Of a DNA stretch of 61,168 nucleotides, positions 1-7,614 are shown one piece after another (the first letter of the stretch is position 1; each line of letters begins with the position of its first letter). A program made the translations under genes and the position numbers. Below the pieces are notes generated by a model. That model did no database searches. It saw only the letters and a list, made by a program, of their open reading frames with translations, and had not been told where the DNA came from. The stretch comes from a virus. The stretch covers positions 1-61,168 of IMG/VR virus record IMGVR_UViG_3300031658_000006; one strand, written 5' to 3'.

Positions 1-657
1 GTCAACAAGACTAACAATCTTATTGGTTCCCATATCAAGGTTAGCCGTGGCAGCTCCAAACGAAGTTACAGGAATATTTGCTGAGTCAATTTTATGCTGA
101 TTGGTTCCCGACGTAACAGCAAAATAATCTGCATCATTAATGTTACCACTTAGGGGTAGCTCGCTAATATCTAAAGTAAATGTAGCTGTTCCAGGAGCAG
201 AGATTACCGTGTCAATACCCACACCACCCACTAACGATAATGTATCGTCGTCGTAAATAGTTTGATTGGCTCCTGTATCTCCACTTATATCAAAGGAAGT
301 CATAATTCCAGGAGCTACACCCGATACAACACCCGTAATATGACCCTGTGTATTAACAGAAATAGATACAGGATAGGCATACGTGCCTGGTGTTCCGTAA
401 TTTAAATGGTCAAAGGTGACCGTTCCAATATTAGAAGCCACGCTATCAATAGCTACTCCACCTAAAAGAAATAACGAATCATTATTGTTTATAGTCTGGG
501 CAACACCAGTGTTCCCGTATACACTAAAAGAAGCGAGCCCTACAATGTCGCCAATACTATAGTTCATAGTGGCTAAGGCATTGCCAGAATCACTGCCAAT
601 AACCTTGTCTAACGCGGTCGGTGTACCATCTATTAAGTACGAGCTAATCTTAGGCAT
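1..657 (-). CDS. Tail fibre protein, N-terminal part (cut by window start)
   Basis: This is the first 219 codons of the same 867-residue tail fibre protein that is complete at 55298-57901; the rest lies left of base 1 and is recovered at the right end if the genome is circular. It starts at ATG 657 (MPKISSYLIDG). The visible part is rich in G, T, S, N and V with short beta-repeat segments such as NTGVAQTINNND and DTGANQTIYDDD, the composition of phage fibre shafts. It lies directly downstream of the lysis genes. Confidence 0.85.
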   Translation of the reverse strand, partial: MPKISSYLIDGTPTALDKVIGSDSGNALATMNYSIGDIVGLASFSVYGNTGVAQTINNNDSLFLLGGVAIDSVASNIGTVTFDHLNYGTPGTYAYPVSISVNTQGHITGVVSGVAPGIMTSFDISGDTGANQTIYDDDTLSLVGGVGIDTVISAPGTATFTLDISELPLSGNINDADYFAVTSGTNQHKIDSANIPVTSFGAATANLDMGTNKIVSLVD

Positions 658-663
658 ACGTTC

Positions 664-825
664 TTACGCTTTTCGGTTCTTACCCATAACAACGGCCTGA
701 AGGATACGAGACAATACATTTACAATGCGGTCGTCCTTCTTGGTTTCTGTGAGCGCGGTCATAGTTCCTGCCGCAGTCAAAACAGCCAATGCAATCTCGG
801 CCCAGTATGATGCTAAAAAATTCAT
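664..825 (-). CDS. Small membrane protein of the lysis cassette (possible holin)
   Basis: A 53-residue protein beginning MNFLASYWAEIALAVLTAAG. It has one hydrophobic helix at about residues 7-23 and a charged, basic C-terminal tail (TETKKDDRI, then GKNRKA). Its ATG overlaps the stop of the upstream amidase gene by four bases (ATGA), so the two are translationally coupled. Small single-helix proteins beside an endolysin are often holins or lysis accessory proteins, but there is no diagnostic motif. An identical copy is at 57908-58069. Confidence 0.7.
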   Translation of the reverse strand: MNFLASYWAEIALAVLTAAGTMTALTETKKDDRIVNVLSRILQAVVMGKNRKA

Positions 826-1241
826 GTCGTTTCGTTTAAAAATTTATACTTATCCTGAACATCGAATGAGGGGCAATCCTTTTTTGAATATTCGTTGTGT
901 CCGTGGATACTTAACTCCCCAAAAATAAGGCGTAAACTTTTAACCAGATTCAAGAACGATATATCCTGCATCTCAGTCATCGTGTCTAGGGGTTTCAAGT
1001 TGTTATCCGTACCACCTATATAGCAAACACCTATAGAGTCTAGGTTGTGTGAGTAGGTGTGAGCCCCAATCACATCTATATCTCTACCCTTATGCACTGA
1101 ACCGTCGGCGTAGATACAGAAGTGGTACCCTATATCATCCCATCCTCGAAGCATATGCCATCCACGTATATCATCAACAGTTACATCGCGTCCACCAGGT
1201 GTAGCTGAGCAGTGTAAGATGATTCGTTTTAGGTCCCTCAT
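822..1241 (-). CDS. Endolysin: N-acetylmuramoyl-L-alanine amidase, T7 lysozyme type
   Basis: A 139-residue zinc amidase that cleaves the bond between N-acetylmuramate and L-alanine in peptidoglycan during lysis. The residues expected from T7 lysozyme are present with the same spacing: H10 (ILHCSAT), Y39 (GYHF), H115 (HGHNE), K121 and C123 (KDCPSF), which match T7 H17, Y46, H122, K128 and C130. There is no signal peptide, so export would need a holin. It overlaps the genes on both sides by four bases within a lysis operon. An identical copy is at 58066-58485. T7 lysozyme also inhibits T7 RNA polymerase; no phage RNA polymerase is recognised here, so only lysis is inferred. Confidence 0.93.
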   Translation of the reverse strand: MRDLKRIILHCSATPGGRDVTVDDIRGWHMLRGWDDIGYHFCIYADGSVHKGRDIDVIGAHTYSHNLDSIGVCYIGGTDNNLKPLDTMTEMQDISFLNLVKSLRLIFGELSIHGHNEYSKKDCPSFDVQDKYKFLNETT

Positions 1242-1444
1242 TCAATACCCTTCTTGGCAAGCAATAACTTAATGTCATTTACTCCATCTACTAAGAAGTC
1301 AAGGCTCTGCTGAACTTTGGTCTCTTGCTTCTCTAGCGAAAACAACCGCGCTTTAATTGTAGTTACCTCGTTTGTCATCTTAACCCATGTGGCTATAATA
1401 CCTCCCAACGCGCCGATAGCAATAGATATAATCTCGTAGTTCAT
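1238..1444 (-). CDS. Membrane-anchored coiled-coil lysis protein (holin/XhlA-like)
   Basis: A 68-residue protein with an N-terminal membrane helix at about residues 4-21 (IISIAIGALGGIIATWV) followed by a heptad-rich coiled coil to the C-terminus (TTIKARLFSLEKQETKV). This layout matches small phage holins and haemolysin XhlA-like accessory proteins. It lies just upstream of the amidase and overlaps it by four bases, so a role in lysis is inferred from position and topology, not from a family signature. An identical copy is at 58482-58688. Confidence 0.65.
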   Translation of the reverse strand: MNYEIISIAIGALGGIIATWVKMTNEVTTIKARLFSLEKQETKVQQSLDFLVDGVNDIKLLLAKKGIE

Positions 1445-1875
1445 TACTCCTCGATAAAGTCAACGTCCTCGGTTACTCCTTCAGTTTCGATTGGAAACCA
1501 TCCGTTAGCCTCCATATATGCCTGGTCGTGGACCGTGCATTCGGTAGGGATAATCTGCTCAAAAAGAACCGTTGAAGACGTAGTGATAAGCGTAGTGAGG
1601 GCGTCCATTTCTGCTTGGGGCATTAAAGGAAACAAAGCCTGTAGCTCGGTGAAGTCCACCGCTGCGTTAACGTAGATAAGCCAGTCTAAAATAATCGACA
1701 GTGCCGCCTCTCCCGTTGTGGGGTGGATGACAGAGCCAAATAAATTGAAGTTTGCTTCGTCTGGATTTTGGATAGACTCTGGACGAGTAATACAATAAAG
1801 CTGTCGAGAAATAGCTTCTGCTCGCTCCTCAGATGTAAGTCCTCCTTCGGGAGGAACGATTAGATAGTTACTCAT
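1444..1875 (-). CDS. Hypothetical protein between adhesin and lysis genes
   Basis: A 143-residue acidic protein beginning MSNYLIVPPEGGLTSEERAE. No family is recognised. It has no membrane segment and looks like a compact soluble protein; its C-terminus is strongly acidic (TEDVDFIEE). It lies 20 bases after the adhesin gene and shares one base with the holin-like gene. Position suggests a fibre-associated or chaperone-like factor, but nothing in the sequence proves this. An identical copy is at 58688-59119. Confidence 0.75.
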   Translation of the reverse strand: MSNYLIVPPEGGLTSEERAEAISRQLYCITRPESIQNPDEANFNLFGSVIHPTTGEAALSIILDWLIYVNAAVDFTELQALFPLMPQAEMDALTTLITTSSTVLFEQIIPTECTVHDQAYMEANGWFPIETEGVTEDVDFIEE

Positions 1876-1895
1876 AGTGTGTAAAGATAAGGATA

Positions 1896-4358
1896 TTAAT
1901 AGATGTCGTAGAAGTCGTTTAGGTTGGTTTCGATTCCAGTGCGGTCTGTGGATTTGTCGGAAGCGTAAACAACTACCTCCTGCGCTTTGCCATTAAAATA
2001 GCTTGAATTTCCTTTTTGACCAAGACGAATACCTGTGCTTGTTGTACCTGCGGCGCCTCCAGTTTCTGCGGTTGAGCCGTTGTAACCTATTGCAAGAGAC
2101 GTTCCGAATAAACCAAACACCAAGTTTTGGGCGGCTGTGTAGTTTGTTGACGTATTGAAACCATTGTTAAAATTCATTCGCATTGTTGCGTTTGAATTGT
2201 ACCTAAAAAATGCGATTCCTCCTGTGCCGTCCCAAGCGATAAAAGCGCCACTACTATTTGTTTGGTCAGGTTTGGCAACGTGAAAGCTGGTGAGCGTTGT
2301 TTCAGATAATCCAACACTATCTAAGAAATCGTTTGCACCATCAAAATCTAACGCGGGCTTGCCGTTCTCCGTCACCATACCCGTCGTACCATCGTAAATC
2401 TTTGGTCGGTTAGCAGACGTAACTTGAGTAACGTTGTTCCCACTACCACTCTGGTCGTACCAAGTCTCTACGAACACGTCGTTACTACCTCCGTAAGCGA
2501 CAATAGCAGAAGTGTCTAACTCTCCGTAGCTATCGAAGCCTACGTCAAGCGTAGCTCCGCCCACGTTGTCCTGTACTTTAATAGCGCTACCTGTATAAGT
2601 GTTACTCAATCTACGTAAAGAGTAACCCGCCGATGCACCAGGATATAAATTTAAAAGAAGAGGCGTAGGCGCTACGGTGTAGATATCGTAGAAGTCGTTT
2701 AGGTTGGTTTCGATGCCCGTGCGGTTGGTTGATTCGTCGGATTCGTAAAGAACAACCTCCTGAATTAATCCAATCCAACTCCCGTTGCCAGTTCCTGAAT
2801 TATAGCCTCCAACTTGTAAAGAATTAAAGCCATCATTCCCCGCGTTACCGCTTACAACTATTGTTCCATCTAGTACCGCGTTGCTGTTCACTCCGTTATG
2901 CAAAGAGCCGAATAAAGATTGAGTTGTTGGAAAGCTTGTGCTAGAAGCTAAAACACTTCCATTGTAAATCCCAAGGACTGGGCCAGGCCGAACGCTTGGC
3001 CCGCGTTTGTTGTCACTCCCTCCAAAAATACCTTGGTAAGTATCTGCTGAGTCAATGTTCGCGACTGAAAAAGACGTAATTGGTTGGCTAAGATTTACAG
3101 AGCTTGTAAAGTATTGCGTGGCGTTTTCAAAGTCAACAGCAGGCTTCCCGTTGTCCGTCACCACAAAACCCCTAGATAACCCATCGTAAATCTTTGGGCG
3201 GTTAGCAGACGTACCCTGAGTAGCGTTGTTCCCGTTGCCACTTTGGTCGTACCAGGTCTCTACGAACACGTTATTTTGGTCTCCGTAATTCGATAAGCTG
3301 GCCGTATCGAGCTCTCCAAATGAATCGAACCCAATGTCTTGCGTCGCTCCGCCCACGTTGTCCTGTACCTTAACAGCAAAGCCTGTGTAGTCGGCACGAA
3401 GTTTACGAAGCGAGTAAGCCGCAGCCGCACCTGTGTAAGTGTCTAAAAGGTAAGGGGCTGGGTTTTCGGTGTAATAGTCGCTTATGTTTTCTTCTATGGA
3501 TGTGACCACTTGAGAACCTGATTCGACGTAAAACAAAAATTCTTGCGCACTATACATCCCCCAATCGGCATAGACAGGCAGATAACCAAATCTAAAACCG
3601 CTTGTTGACACATAAGTAAAGTCGGCATCACAATACAATAAGTTCACAGAAGACCCGTTGGTATCTGAAAGGTTGTTATAGATTGAACCCCTAGTTGTTG
3701 GTATGTAGTTTCTTCCGCCTAATTTGTATTCCGCTACGGTAACATCTCTTTTTATACTGGTAGAGGAGTTGTTCAAGGTAGCGATAAGGAAGTAATCATT
3801 AGCTACTGTTTCGCTACCCAATAACAAAGAGTTAATGCCTGGTTCTGCTTTTATCATAGAGAACACGTCGTATCGCTCCACTGTAGGAATATCGAAAATC
3901 ATACCCAAAGTCGACCCACCCTTTAATAATACCCTTCCGTTTTCCTCCACCAATACGCCGCCCGCAGCGACAACTATTGGGCGATTGGCAACAGTAACCT
4001 GAGTAGCGTTATTCCCATTGGTAGATTGGTCGTACCAAATGCTCACCCGAACCTCATTGGTTCCAGCAAACGCCAATAGCGTAGCGGTATCAAGGTTGTT
4101 ATTTACGTCGAAACCAATCTCCGCCGTAGCGCCTCCAGATGTAGCCTGTACCTGCATCGCCGCGCCTGTATACGCAGTGCGCAACTTACGGACCGAGTAG
4201 GCCGCCTCAGCTCCTGAGCCGTATGACGTATCTAGAAGGAGGCTGCCAGTGACTGGCTTGCCTATAAGATTAATAGAGCCTACAGCTGAGATAAGAACTG
4301 CGTCAAACTTAGATATATTGGCGAAATCAATTCCGCTTACTTTTTGAATAGTCGCCAT
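1896..4358 (-). CDS. Modular tail adhesin with three concanavalin-A/LamG-like repeats
   Basis: An 820-residue protein with a short unique N-terminus (MATIQKVSGIDFANISKFD, probably the virion attachment part) followed by three similar modules starting near residues 45, 300 and 565. Each module opens with a (G/A)-A-x-x-YS(L/V)RKL motif, continues through VQDNVGGAT and GFDSYGELDT, then WYDQSGNGNNATQ and ANRPKIYDG, then a variable lectin-like segment, and closes with NRTGIETNLNDFYDIY. The WYDQSGNGNNATQ block is like that of arabinofuranosidase-B-type and LamG sugar-binding folds, so it probably binds host surface glycans. The last module is identical to that of the variant copy at 59140-61168, whereas the earlier modules differ. 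Confidence 0.85.
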   Translation of the reverse strand: MATIQKVSGIDFANISKFDAVLISAVGSINLIGKPVTGSLLLDTSYGSGAEAAYSVRKLRTAYTGAAMQVQATSGGATAEIGFDVNNNLDTATLLAFAGTNEVRVSIWYDQSTNGNNATQVTVANRPIVVAAGGVLVEENGRVLLKGGSTLGMIFDIPTVERYDVFSMIKAEPGINSLLLGSETVANDYFLIATLNNSSTSIKRDVTVAEYKLGGRNYIPTTRGSIYNNLSDTNGSSVNLLYCDADFTYVSTSGFRFGYLPVYADWGMYSAQEFLFYVESGSQVVTSIEENISDYYTENPAPYLLDTYTGAAAAYSLRKLRADYTGFAVKVQDNVGGATQDIGFDSFGELDTASLSNYGDQNNVFVETWYDQSGNGNNATQGTSANRPKIYDGLSRGFVVTDNGKPAVDFENATQYFTSSVNLSQPITSFSVANIDSADTYQGIFGGSDNKRGPSVRPGPVLGIYNGSVLASSTSFPTTQSLFGSLHNGVNSNAVLDGTIVVSGNAGNDGFNSLQVGGYNSGTGNGSWIGLIQEVVLYESDESTNRTGIETNLNDFYDIYTVAPTPLLLNLYPGASAGYSLRRLSNTYTGSAIKVQDNVGGATLDVGFDSYGELDTSAIVAYGGSNDVFVETWYDQSGSGNNVTQVTSANRPKIYDGTTGMVTENGKPALDFDGANDFLDSVGLSETTLTSFHVAKPDQTNSSGAFIAWDGTGGIAFFRYNSNATMRMNFNNGFNTSTNYTAAQNLVFGLFGTSLAIGYNGSTAETGGAAGTTSTGIRLGQKGNSSYFNGKAQEVVVYASDKSTDRTGIETNLNDFYDIY

Positions 4359-4370
4359 ACGAAAATGTTT

Positions 4371-4910
4371 TTAAGCTAGTGTGATAAACGAACTGTCTGG
4401 CTTAAAATAAATAATTTTATTGGTTACGTCCACAACATAACCTACAATACGAACGATAAATCCTGTGGTGCCAGTAGGCTGAACGTCCGTTAAAACACCA
4501 TCGGTTGTAGATAGGTAAACAGGAGCCCCTAACGTACTGAGAATAGCATTAGCCACTACAATATTTCCCTCACGAACCATACGCGAACCATCAGCAGAAG
4601 ACCCAATAGCAATAATACCTGTAGATTTCGTGCTGTTAGTAGCATTAGTAGCCACCCAAGCAGTTCCGTCCCAATAGAAAGAAGCTCCTCGTGTCAGACC
4701 AGAGCCAGAGCCCCAACCAGAAAAAAACGTAGAACCCGATGAATAGTTGCCGCCTAATGTACCCGAAGTATTCTTCTCTAGGTTGGCTCCTCCCAACAAA
4801 AGATTATCAGGAGTAATTTTAATATTACCCGATGACGAAAGACCGACTAGCTGAGTTACATTTCCTACACTTGCCTCAGCTGTAAACGCTGAAAATTTTA
4901 CGTTTGCCAT
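4371..4910 (-). CDS. Minor tail fibre / virion surface protein
   Basis: A 179-residue protein starting MANVKFSAFTAEASVGNVTQ, rich in G, S, T and N, with an N-terminal segment typical of phage fibre attachment regions and a central Gly/Ser-rich stretch (GNYSSGSTFFSGWGSGSG). The C-terminal half has the alternating small and hydrophobic residues of a beta structure. It lies 12 bases upstream of the adhesin gene in the same direction, which supports a role in the same fibre assembly. No specific family is recognised. Confidence 0.65.
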   Translation of the reverse strand: MANVKFSAFTAEASVGNVTQLVGLSSSGNIKITPDNLLLGGANLEKNTSGTLGGNYSSGSTFFSGWGSGSGLTRGASFYWDGTAWVATNATNSTKSTGIIAIGSSADGSRMVREGNIVVANAILSTLGAPVYLSTTDGVLTDVQPTGTTGFIVRIVGYVVDVTNKIIYFKPDSSFITLA

Positions 4911-4914
4911 AATA

Positions 4915-5076
4915 TTAAGGTGCTAATTCGCTTACTAAAAAATTCCCCGACTCATCAATAATATTGTCACCGTCAATACTCCCGTCCCCTAATATAAAAA
5001 ACGTAGGAAGGATAGCGCCACCACCGCCCGTGATGCCGCCAATCATATTGCCGATAATTATTGCGGTACCCTGCAT
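4915..5076 (-). CDS. Small Gly-rich hypothetical protein
   Basis: A 53-residue protein, MQGTAIIIGNMIGGITGGGG onward, ending DESGNFLVSELAP. The first half is hydrophobic and glycine-rich and might insert in a membrane; the second half is acidic. The ATG lies one base after the stop of the upstream gene (TAATATG), which supports translation by coupling. No family is recognised. Confidence 0.6.
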   Translation of the reverse strand: MQGTAIIIGNMIGGITGGGGAILPTFFILGDGSIDGDNIIDESGNFLVSELAP

Positions 5077-5077
5077 A

Positions 5078-5560
5078 TTACCAGAGAGCTAAAATCGATG
5101 TGGCTGTATTGCTAGTAGCAAAAACTCGCTTGACCTGAACAGGGATAAAGGACCCAGCCAAAACTCCCGTGAAAGTAATGTCGCTACCGCTAGAAGTTAG
5201 AACCCGTAGGTCACCCGCTCCGCCTACATACAAAACACAACCTGGGTTGTCGGTATTAGCGTAAATAGTATAGTTGGTCCCAAAGGCGAAACTGCCACCT
5301 GCACTACGAATAGCAATAGTTAGCTGGTCTTCAGAGACAACTGATATAACTTCAGCTATACTTGTGTTATCAGTGGTATTGTAAATAACCATACCAGCCC
5401 TGATATTATTCGTTAAGAAGGTTGCAGTGGTATCAATGAATAACGAACCTGGAACGTCTCTCGAACCATTCAGCGTATAGCCAGATGGGTTGGGGATGTC
5501 TAACGTGTCGCTTGGGATAACATTGACCCCTAAGCCAACTTGTAATTTTTGATATGCCAT
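5078..5560 (-). CDS. Small virion-associated beta protein
   Basis: A 160-residue protein starting MAYQKLQVGLGVNVIPSDT. An upstream in-frame extension to 5620 overlaps the previous gene and is less likely; ATG 5560 lies two bases after that gene's stop. The segment DTTATFLTNNIRAGMVIYNT and the C-terminal ADNPG/GGAGDLRVLTSSG region are of the kind found in small phage head- or tail-decoration proteins. It precedes the fibre genes, so a structural role is inferred. No defined family is recognised. Confidence 0.65.
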   Translation of the reverse strand: MAYQKLQVGLGVNVIPSDTLDIPNPSGYTLNGSRDVPGSLFIDTTATFLTNNIRAGMVIYNTTDNTSIAEVISVVSEDQLTIAIRSAGGSFAFGTNYTIYANTDNPGCVLYVGGAGDLRVLTSSGSDITFTGVLAGSFIPVQVKRVFATSNTATSILALW

Positions 5561-5562
5561 AG

Positions 5563-5718
5563 TTATTTCTCGTAAGGGAATGTTCTGTTTAACGTGTCGC
5601 GGCGTTCGCCGCAGCCACAATCTTTATCGACAGCTTTCGCCACCTTGTCCACGACGCGCTTGATACCCGTAGCTCTAGTGAACTGCTCTATTGTATCGCC
5701 TAATCCTTTCGCTTTCAT
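5563..5718 (-). CDS. Small conserved phage protein with CGCGxRR motif
   Basis: A 51-residue protein, MKAKGLGDTIEQFTRATGIK onward, with a cysteine pair in DCGCGERRD and a C-terminal LNRTFPYEK. Small proteins of this pattern (amphipathic helix, then CGC-x-RR, then FPY) occur in Bacteroidetes phages as far as I recall, with no known function. The start at ATG 5718 is preferred over an upstream in-frame start that overlaps the next gene. Confidence 0.7.
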   Translation of the reverse strand: MKAKGLGDTIEQFTRATGIKRVVDKVAKAVDKDCGCGERRDTLNRTFPYEK

Positions 5719-5731
5719 GACCTCGAAGGTA

Positions 5732-6022
5732 CTAATATTTTCCCGCTCTTTTTTTCGGAGAACTCTTCGTAGAACCACCCGACCCCGCCCATAGATGTTT
5801 GCAAGCCCAATACCGAGCCGTAAACTTAGAACTAGCAGAGCTACACTTATGGCGCACTTTAAAGCTCTTACGAGCAGCGGGAGAGTAATTATGACCGTAG
5901 CCCTTAGCTCCGAAATGAATGAGCTTCTCCTGGCCTCCAGAGCAAGCCTTGACCATCTTCTTCTTCCCCGCTCGGTCCGACCGAGTAGGGCTGTTACATT
6001 TCATCTTACTCTTATCAGCCAT
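5732..6022 (-). CDS. Basic Cys/His protein, possibly nucleic-acid binding
   Basis: A 96-residue, very lysine-rich protein. It contains KMVKACSGGQEKLIHFGAKG, a central KSFKVRHKCSS, and ARYWACKHLWAGSGGSTKSS. Three cysteines and several histidines could hold a metal ion. Proteins of this pattern are conserved in uncultured marine podoviruses as far as I recall. It belongs to a run of seven tiny basic genes between 5563 and 7586, and packaging with or binding to DNA is possible but not shown. Confidence 0.7.
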   Translation of the reverse strand: MADKSKMKCNSPTRSDRAGKKKMVKACSGGQEKLIHFGAKGYGHNYSPAARKSFKVRHKCSSASSKFTARYWACKHLWAGSGGSTKSSPKKRAGKY

Positions 6023-6023
6023 A

Positions 6024-6266
6024 TCAACTATTGGTTACACGACCAGCAAGCGTATTCGAAACAAACTGCCTGCCTGTTCCGCCCCTACTCTTTTTCTTAC
6101 GAGCCGTAGAAGCCCGCTCAGATTTACTCATAGACTTAGCTTTAGATAATGGCAGACAACGGTCAGGGTTTTCAGTATCCTTACTCGTGCCACAAGCACC
6201 GAGTATAGAACCATCAGTTCCAATACGAACCCATTTCTGGTCACGCCATTTCTTTAGCTCGCCCAT
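6024..6266 (-). CDS. Small basic phage protein (WVRIGTDG/CGTSK motif)
   Basis: An 80-residue protein with KKWRDQKWVRIGTDGSI near the N-terminus, CGTSKDTENPDRCLPLSKAK in the middle and a lysine/arginine-rich ASTARKKKSRGG C-terminus. The paired cysteines around NPDR may bind metal. It resembles small proteins found in phages of marine bacteria (possibly the DUF5872 group; from memory). Its start overlaps the previous gene's stop by one base. Confidence 0.7.
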   Translation of the reverse strand: MGELKKWRDQKWVRIGTDGSILGACGTSKDTENPDRCLPLSKAKSMSKSERASTARKKKSRGGTGRQFVSNTLAGRVTNS

Positions 6267-6418
6267 TAGTAAGACGACGTCATCTTCTTCTCCATACCGT
6301 AATTAGGATTGTTCTTTACTTTCCCTTTTGTCATCTTGGCATAAGAATCAGCTTGAGCTTTTCCAACTGCGTTATATGGAAACACACGCTTACCAGTTTT
6401 AGTAATTACTGTAGGCAT
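6266..6418 (-). CDS. Tiny basic protein
   Basis: A 50-residue basic protein, MPTVITKTGKRVFPYNAVGK onward, ending GMEKKMTSSY. Its stop overlaps the start of the next gene by one base (TAATG) and it lies two bases after the previous gene, so it sits in a continuous run of tiny translated genes. No family is recognised. Confidence 0.65.
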   Translation of the reverse strand: MPTVITKTGKRVFPYNAVGKAQADSYAKMTKGKVKNNPNYGMEKKMTSSY

Positions 6419-6420
6419 GA

Positions 6421-6543
6421 TTATTTTTTTTTAGAATGAGAATAACCCTTCTTCTTTAACGACAAGTGTTCTTTAACTGTATTAGCGACCTTCTTGACTC
6501 CCGTCTCGCTATACATATTATGAACCTTAAATTTATTAGCCAT
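6421..6543 (-). CDS. Tiny lysine-rich protein
   Basis: A 40-residue protein, MANKFKVHNMYSETGVKKVA onward, ending in a lysine/histidine tract (KKKGYSHSKKK). ATG 6543 lies one base from the preceding stop; longer in-frame readings overlap the neighbour. Charge and position suggest DNA binding, but no family is recognised. Confidence 0.6.
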   Translation of the reverse strand: MANKFKVHNMYSETGVKKVANTVKEHLSLKKKGYSHSKKK

Positions 6544-6544
6544 A

Positions 6545-6700
6545 TTACTTCTTGGATTTCTTAGCGTAGTTAGGGTCCTTGCAATATTTACTTGCCGCCA
6601 TATTCGCATAAGCCGAAGGGTAGCGGTCAAAAGTCCGCTTCGCCCAAGATATACCCGATGGACATATCGTGTTCCCCTTCTTCTTAGTGCGTCCAGCCAT
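6545..6700 (-). CDS. Small conserved basic protein (CPSGISWAKRTFD)
   Basis: A 51-residue protein beginning MAGRTKKKGNTICPSGISWA, then RTFDRYPSAYANMAASKYCK and a KKSKK tail. Two cysteines flank an aromatic core that may form a small metal-bound or disulphide fold. Similar short proteins are found near virion genes in other marine phages as far as I recall. ATG 6700 is preferred because upstream in-frame codons overlap the next gene. Confidence 0.7.
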   Translation of the reverse strand: MAGRTKKKGNTICPSGISWAKRTFDRYPSAYANMAASKYCKDPNYAKKSKK

Positions 6701-6701
6701 A

Positions 6702-7586
6702 CTATCGAGAAGCTCGCTTGTTGATACGTGCAATCTTACGACCAGCTCTAGACTCGATACGGTCTACTTTAGAAGAAACCTTCTTGTTTTTAGCAGCAGT
6801 ACGAGCGGCAGCAACACTAGACTTCGCTGTATTACGAGCAGCCTTAGCCGTCTTGTCCATAGTGCTTACCTTGTTGTAAGCTCCTTTACCAGCCGCTTTA
6901 CTCGCGCCCTTAGACTCATCGCGACGAGACTTAAGAGACTGAGACTTCTTTCCGTTACGTGCACCCAACGACTCATCCAATCGGTCGTTGTACCCCTGTC
7001 GTGAACCCATACCTGAGCCTGTGTTACGACTGGTGTAAGACGTAGCCTTCTTAGGAGCAGGTGATTTAGGAGCTGCTTTCTTAGCCAAGGACTTAGTAGC
7101 TGGCTTTCTAGCAATCTTTGAAGCTGCTTTCTTAGCGACCATCTTAGGTGCTGCTGCTGGCTTCTTAGGAGCAGCCTTCTTAGTAGCGGCCTTCTTAGTA
7201 GCTTTCAGAGTAACAGATTGATTCTTACCGCCCTTAGCAGTTCCCTTAGTAGCGCCCATAAACTTTGCTACGGTAGAAGCTTTGTTTGACGATGCCGCTG
7301 CGCTTTTTTGACCTCGGAACTCAGACTGATTCAATACAGAACTAGCGCCTCCGCTTGAACGACCTCCTCCTGTACCAGCTGGTTTATTTTGAGAACGCTC
7401 ACGTGCACCGACTGGAGTTGGAGCTAAAGGCTGGGAAGCTCTGGCAGACCCACCTCGTGGAGCGCTTAAAGTTCCAGCGTACTTACCCTTCGGATTAGGT
7501 CCAGCGTTAGGTCCAGCTAAGAACTTACTAATTGAGCTACCCAGTCCCTTTAGCTTCGAAGAGCTGTAATTCATTTTATAAGGCAT
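6702..7586 (-). CDS. Histone H1-like Lys/Ala-rich DNA-binding protein
   Basis: A 294-residue, strongly basic protein. The central part (about residues 125-190) is built of KKAA, KKPA and APKK repeats, as in eukaryotic and bacterial histone H1-like tails; the C-terminus is an Arg/Lys/Ala helix (KIARINKRASR). Such tails condense DNA without sequence specificity, so a role in packaging or compacting phage DNA, or in binding host nucleic acid, is inferred. It is the first gene of a leftward unit and has a TATCTTTG -7 box about 30 bases upstream. A short Lys-Ala-Pro tract of the same kind occurs in the 3048-residue ejection protein. Confidence 0.75.
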   Translation of the reverse strand: MPYKMNYSSSKLKGLGSSISKFLAGPNAGPNPKGKYAGTLSAPRGGSARASQPLAPTPVGARERSQNKPAGTGGGRSSGGASSVLNQSEFRGQKSAAASSNKASTVAKFMGATKGTAKGGKNQSVTLKATKKAATKKAAPKKPAAAPKMVAKKAASKIARKPATKSLAKKAAPKSPAPKKATSYTSRNTGSGMGSRQGYNDRLDESLGARNGKKSQSLKSRRDESKGASKAAGKGAYNKVSTMDKTAKAARNTAKSSVAAARTAAKNKKVSSKVDRIESRAGRKIARINKRASR

Positions 7587-7605
7587 CGTGAAAAAATTTG
7601 ATGGT

Positions 7606-7613
7606 TACTTTTG
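7606..7613 (+). promoter_or_regulatory. Bacteroidetes-type -7 box (TACTTTTG)
   Basis: The box fits TAnnTTTG and lies 23 bases before the preferred ATG at 7637. If it is used, transcription starts after the earlier in-frame ATG at 7601, so that ATG cannot be the start. No good TTG -33 box is visible at the usual distance. Confidence 0.45.
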
Positions 7614-7614
7614 T

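Larger units (their letters stand above)
1..2639. repeat. Left copy of 2.6-kb terminal direct repeat
   Basis: The first 2639 bases recur at the right end, shifted by 57244, and every protein encoded in the two copies has the same sequence. The match stops at base 2640, inside the adhesin gene. The simplest reading is that the contig closes on itself as a circular or circularly permuted genome of 57,244 bp. A real long terminal repeat is the alternative. Confidence 0.9.

Noticed and set aside
725-928. 67-codon plus-strand open frame (and its copy at 57969-58172)
   Set aside because: It lies opposite the well-supported amidase and small membrane genes and shows no independent signal.
1896-4358. 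Diversity-generating retroelement acting on the adhesin
   Set aside because: No reverse transcriptase gene and no template-like repeat with adenine changes is visible; differences between modules are wholesale.
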